DNA from: CAIZGX01 sp044371535
Lineage (GTDB): Bacteria > Bacteroidota > Bacteroidia > Flavobacteriales_D > Sanyastnellaceae
Reading direction: 5' to 3'
Length of the DNA stretch: 7,107 nucleotides
Assembly (NCBI GenBank): GCA_044371535.1
Contig: JBILTL010000110.1
Location: 1 to 7,107 of the forward strand
Positions 5,295 through 7,107 of this stretch are shown here, piece by piece; positions within the stretch are counted from its first letter, which is position 1, and each line of letters opens with the position of its first letter. The notes under the pieces are model-generated. The model was given only the letters and a program-made list of their open reading frames with translations. It was not told the origin of the DNA and did not search any database. Both the position numbers and the translations under genes were made by a program.

Positions 5295-6359
5295 TCATCC
5301 TCTTAGATGCAACAACTTCAACTCCTCCACAATCGTAATTCTCGAACCATCAATCGTAATTAGACCTTCTTGTTTGAAGTCGCTGAGTGTGCGGATCAGT
5401 GATTCTGTCGCTGTTCCAACAATACGCGCGAGATCGTCGCGGGCAATGGCCATGGTGAAGGGTTTGTCGTTGTCTTTTTCGTAGCGCTCCTTGAGGTGAA
5501 GCAAAGCTTCGGCGGTGCGTTTGCGAACGCTGGAGTAAGCCAACTTCATCAAACGCTCTTGCTCTTCTTTCACTTTATTGCTTAGCAAGGAAACCACTTC
5601 CTTCAATACTTCGAAGCTTCCATTGATGAGTGTGTAGAAATCAGATTTCGGATAGAACACAATCTCGGCATCTTCTAAAACCTCGGCTGAAGCACTGTGC
5701 TTGCCTTGTTGAAGCAATGGAAGAAATCCGAAGAATTCATTTTCATGAACGAGTTGAATGATTAGATCCTTGCCAATTTCATGACTCATGTAGACCTTCA
5801 CCTTTCCTGACTTCAAGAAATAAACGCCCATGGCGTCGTCGCCTTCGGAGAAGATGAGTTCTTTCTTTTTGTATTTCTTTGTAATGGCGCTCTCGCTCAC
5901 TTTCGTGATGTCTGAAAGTCCTTTCACCTCGTTCAAGAGATGCTCCATCCCGTGCAGCGGTTCTTTTGTAGATGCCGCACTCACGCGTCTCGCTTTGTCT
6001 AAGCGACTTTTCACGGCGCTAATCAAATCTAAATCGTCGAAGGGTTTGGTGATGTAATCGTCGGCGCCTAAGTCCATGGCCTTGCGCATGTCGGAGCGAT
6101 CGGCCTTTGCCGTAAGAAAAATAAATGGAATCGCTGCAGTAGACTCTTCCTTAGATAAACGGTTCAACACGCTGTACCCATCGAGTTGCGGCATCATAAT
6201 GTCGCATAGAATGAGGTTCGGAAGCTCTGCTAAAGCAAGCTCTACGCCCACCTTTCCATTTTCTGCATCAATCACGGTGTATCCAGACATGCTTAAAATT
6301 TCGCAGATGTTCTCGCGCATTTCCGTGTTGTCTTCAATGACTAATATTTTTTCGCTCAT
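5295..6359 (-). CDS. response regulator: receiver domain fused to Crp/Fnr-type cyclic-nucleotide-binding-like and HTH domains
   Basis: This is a 354-residue cytoplasmic transcription regulator. The receiver domain (about 1-120) has the acidic pair E9-D10, phospho-acceptor D53 in LCDIMMP, T83 in FLTAKAD and K105 in ITKPF, so it should be phosphorylatable. A linker (about 120-155) leads to a cNMP-binding-like beta roll (about 157-240), a dimer helix (about 250-290) and a Crp-type winged HTH (about 300-345). The recognition helix TATESLIRTLSDFKQEG keeps E319 and R323, the positions of the DNA-contacting Glu and Arg in CRP and FNR. No Fnr-like cysteine cluster is present; the only cysteines (C19, C52) are in the receiver. 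The frame is open upstream to an ATG at 6446, but 6359 is preferred: MSEKILVIEDN is a normal receiver start and forms an ATGA overlap with the kinase stop. The kinase gene upstream is its likely partner. Confidence 0.94.
   Translation of the reverse strand: MSEKILVIEDNTEMRENICEILSMSGYTVIDAENGKVGVELALAELPNLILCDIMMPQLDGYSVLNRLSKEESTAAIPFIFLTAKADRSDMRKAMDLGADDYITKPFDDLDLISAVKSRLDKARRVSAASTKEPLHGMEHLLNEVKGLSDITKVSESAITKKYKKKELIFSEGDDAMGVYFLKSGKVKVYMSHEIGKDLIIQLVHENEFFGFLPLLQQGKHSASAEVLEDAEIVFYPKSDFYTLINGSFEVLKEVVSLLSNKVKEEQERLMKLAYSSVRKRTAEALLHLKERYEKDNDKPFTMAIARDDLARIVGTATESLIRTLSDFKQEGLITIDGSRITIVEELKLLHLRG
6356..6359 (-). promoter_or_regulatory. ATGA stop-start overlap, kinase/response regulator
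   Basis: Reading on the minus strand, the kinase stop TGA (6358-6356) overlaps the ATG (6359-6357) of the regulator. This decides the start of the regulator in favour of 6359 rather than the longer frame from 6446. Confidence 0.8.
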
Positions 6360-7107
6360 GATTCTAGGGGTAAATGAATGGTGAATGTTGTTGTTGAATT
6401 TTCTATGCTGGTGAAGGAAACCGTGGCGTTCATTAGTTCGAGGCAACGCTTAACAATGCTCAGACCCAATCCGGTTCCTTGAACATTTGCCGCGTTGTGT
6501 GCTCGATAAAAACGATCGAAAAGTTTTCCTTGTTCCGATTCTGGAATGCCTATTCCTTCGTTCGAGATATTGATTCTGACTTCGTTCGATTCTACTTCAC
6601 ATCCGACTTCCACAATAATGTGTGTTTCATCGAATGAAAATTTAATGGCATTGGAAATTAGATTCACAATAACTCTTTGAAGGAGAGTAATGTCAGCATG
6701 AACCTTCTGCGTCTTTGGGCAGTTCACTTTGATTTCTTGATTCGGCTTAAGAATCAAATCCATGTCGTTCACCACATCTTGAAGAACTTCGCAGAGATTA
6801 ATTTCTTCCAACTGAATCTCAACTTTCTTTTCATCGAGCTTACCCAATGAAAGAATATCGTTCAAGATTTCAGTCAGAGAAAAAACGGAATTCTTTATGC
6901 GTTGAATGTGTTTATCGCGATGAACTTGCTCATCTTCTTTCACGTATTTCGAAATAAGTGAAACGCTTGAAAGTATTGTTGTGAGTGGTGTTCTGAACTC
7001 GTGCGAAGCCATTGTCACGAAACGCGACTTCATTTCGTGAAGTTCTTTTTCTTTCAATAATGCATCGCGTAATTCCGCCTGGCTCTTTTCTAAATCGTTC
7101 ATGGCTT
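6356..7107 (-). CDS. sensor histidine kinase, 5' partial (HisKA and HATPase_c core)
   Basis: The frame is open through the right edge, so the sensor region is missing; the ATG at 7102 is probably internal, within a coiled-coil-like linker (NDLEKSQAELRDALLKEKELHEMK). Residues are counted from it. The HisKA domain holds the phospho-acceptor H34 in MASHEFRTPLTT. The ATPase domain has the N box LISNAIKFS with N151, the G1 box NEGIGIPE (181-188), an F box near KLFDRFYR (193-200) and the G2 box GTGLGLSIVK (209-218). The G1 box has Asn181 where many kinases have Asp; this occurs in other active kinases. The C-terminus ends two residues after HLPL, normal for the fold. It overlaps the downstream response regulator by ATGA, so the two are probably a cognate pair. 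The stimulus cannot be read from this fragment. Confidence 0.95.
   Translation of the reverse strand, partial: AMNDLEKSQAELRDALLKEKELHEMKSRFVTMASHEFRTPLTTILSSVSLISKYVKEDEQVHRDKHIQRIKNSVFSLTEILNDILSLGKLDEKKVEIQLEEINLCEVLQDVVNDMDLILKPNQEIKVNCPKTQKVHADITLLQRVIVNLISNAIKFSFDETHIIVEVGCEVESNEVRINISNEGIGIPESEQGKLFDRFYRAHNAANVQGTGLGLSIVKRCLELMNATVSFTSIENSTTTFTIHLPLES

Noticed and set aside
5287..5484. 65-residue plus-strand frame inside the response regulator gene
   Set aside because: It lies antisense to the conserved HTH coding region, has no recognisable motif, and starts in the array; it is best explained as a shadow frame.
6360..6446. N-terminal extension of the response regulator from the ATG at 6446
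   Set aside because: The extra 29 residues do not look like a receiver domain, lie wholly within the kinase coding region, and the ATGA overlap at 6359 gives a normal start.
6538..6561. Asn instead of Asp in the kinase G1 box (NEGIGIPE) as a sign of a dead kinase
   Set aside because: Asn at this position occurs in other active histidine kinases, and the H, N and G2 boxes are intact, so loss of activity is not supported.

Overview
The window most likely comes from a member of the Bacteroidota, probably a Flavobacteriia-like lineage. The evidence is the fused CcoN-CcoO oxidase subunit, the mono-haem CcoP, the gene order ccoNO-Q-P-G-H followed by a TauE/SafE-type membrane protein, and a receiver domain fused to a Crp/Fnr-like regulator. 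This is an inference from protein features; no rRNA or other marker gene is present.

Positions 1-5183 (+ strand) are the 3' part of a cbb3-type (high-affinity, haem-copper) cytochrome oxidase operon. In order it holds a ccoNO fusion entering from the left edge, a 53-residue ccoQ-like subunit, ccoP, the assembly factors ccoG and ccoH, and a six-TM DsbD_2/TauE-SafE-like protein. The genes are packed tightly: 5-12 bp gaps at the first two junctions, then overlaps of 4, 4 and 11 bp. Together they would make the terminal oxidase and part of its copper and assembly machinery.

Positions 6356-7107 and 5295-6359 (- strand) hold a two-gene signalling unit converging on the oxidase operon. A histidine kinase, cut by the right edge, overlaps by ATGA a response regulator made of a receiver domain and a Crp/Fnr-type DNA-binding module. 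Its position suggests redox or oxygen control, but no target site is visible here.

The most unusual feature is at 5083-5291, filling the convergent junction. It is an uninterrupted run of 14 very short perfect or near-perfect palindromes of 11-17 nt, with 4-7 bp arms and 3-nt loops. They are joined almost everywhere by a dinucleotide, CA in the left half and TG in the right half. At least nine different arm sequences occur, yet each is self-complementary, so the hairpin shape is kept while the sequence varies. On one strand every loop is purine-N-A (nine are GAA), and 12 of 14 are closed by a C-G pair, which resembles the known, very stable GNA DNA mini-hairpins. Polarity flips in the centre, giving seven units facing each way. 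The left half is also translated as the last 33 residues of the TauE/SafE-like protein. I do not recognise this as a named repeat family.
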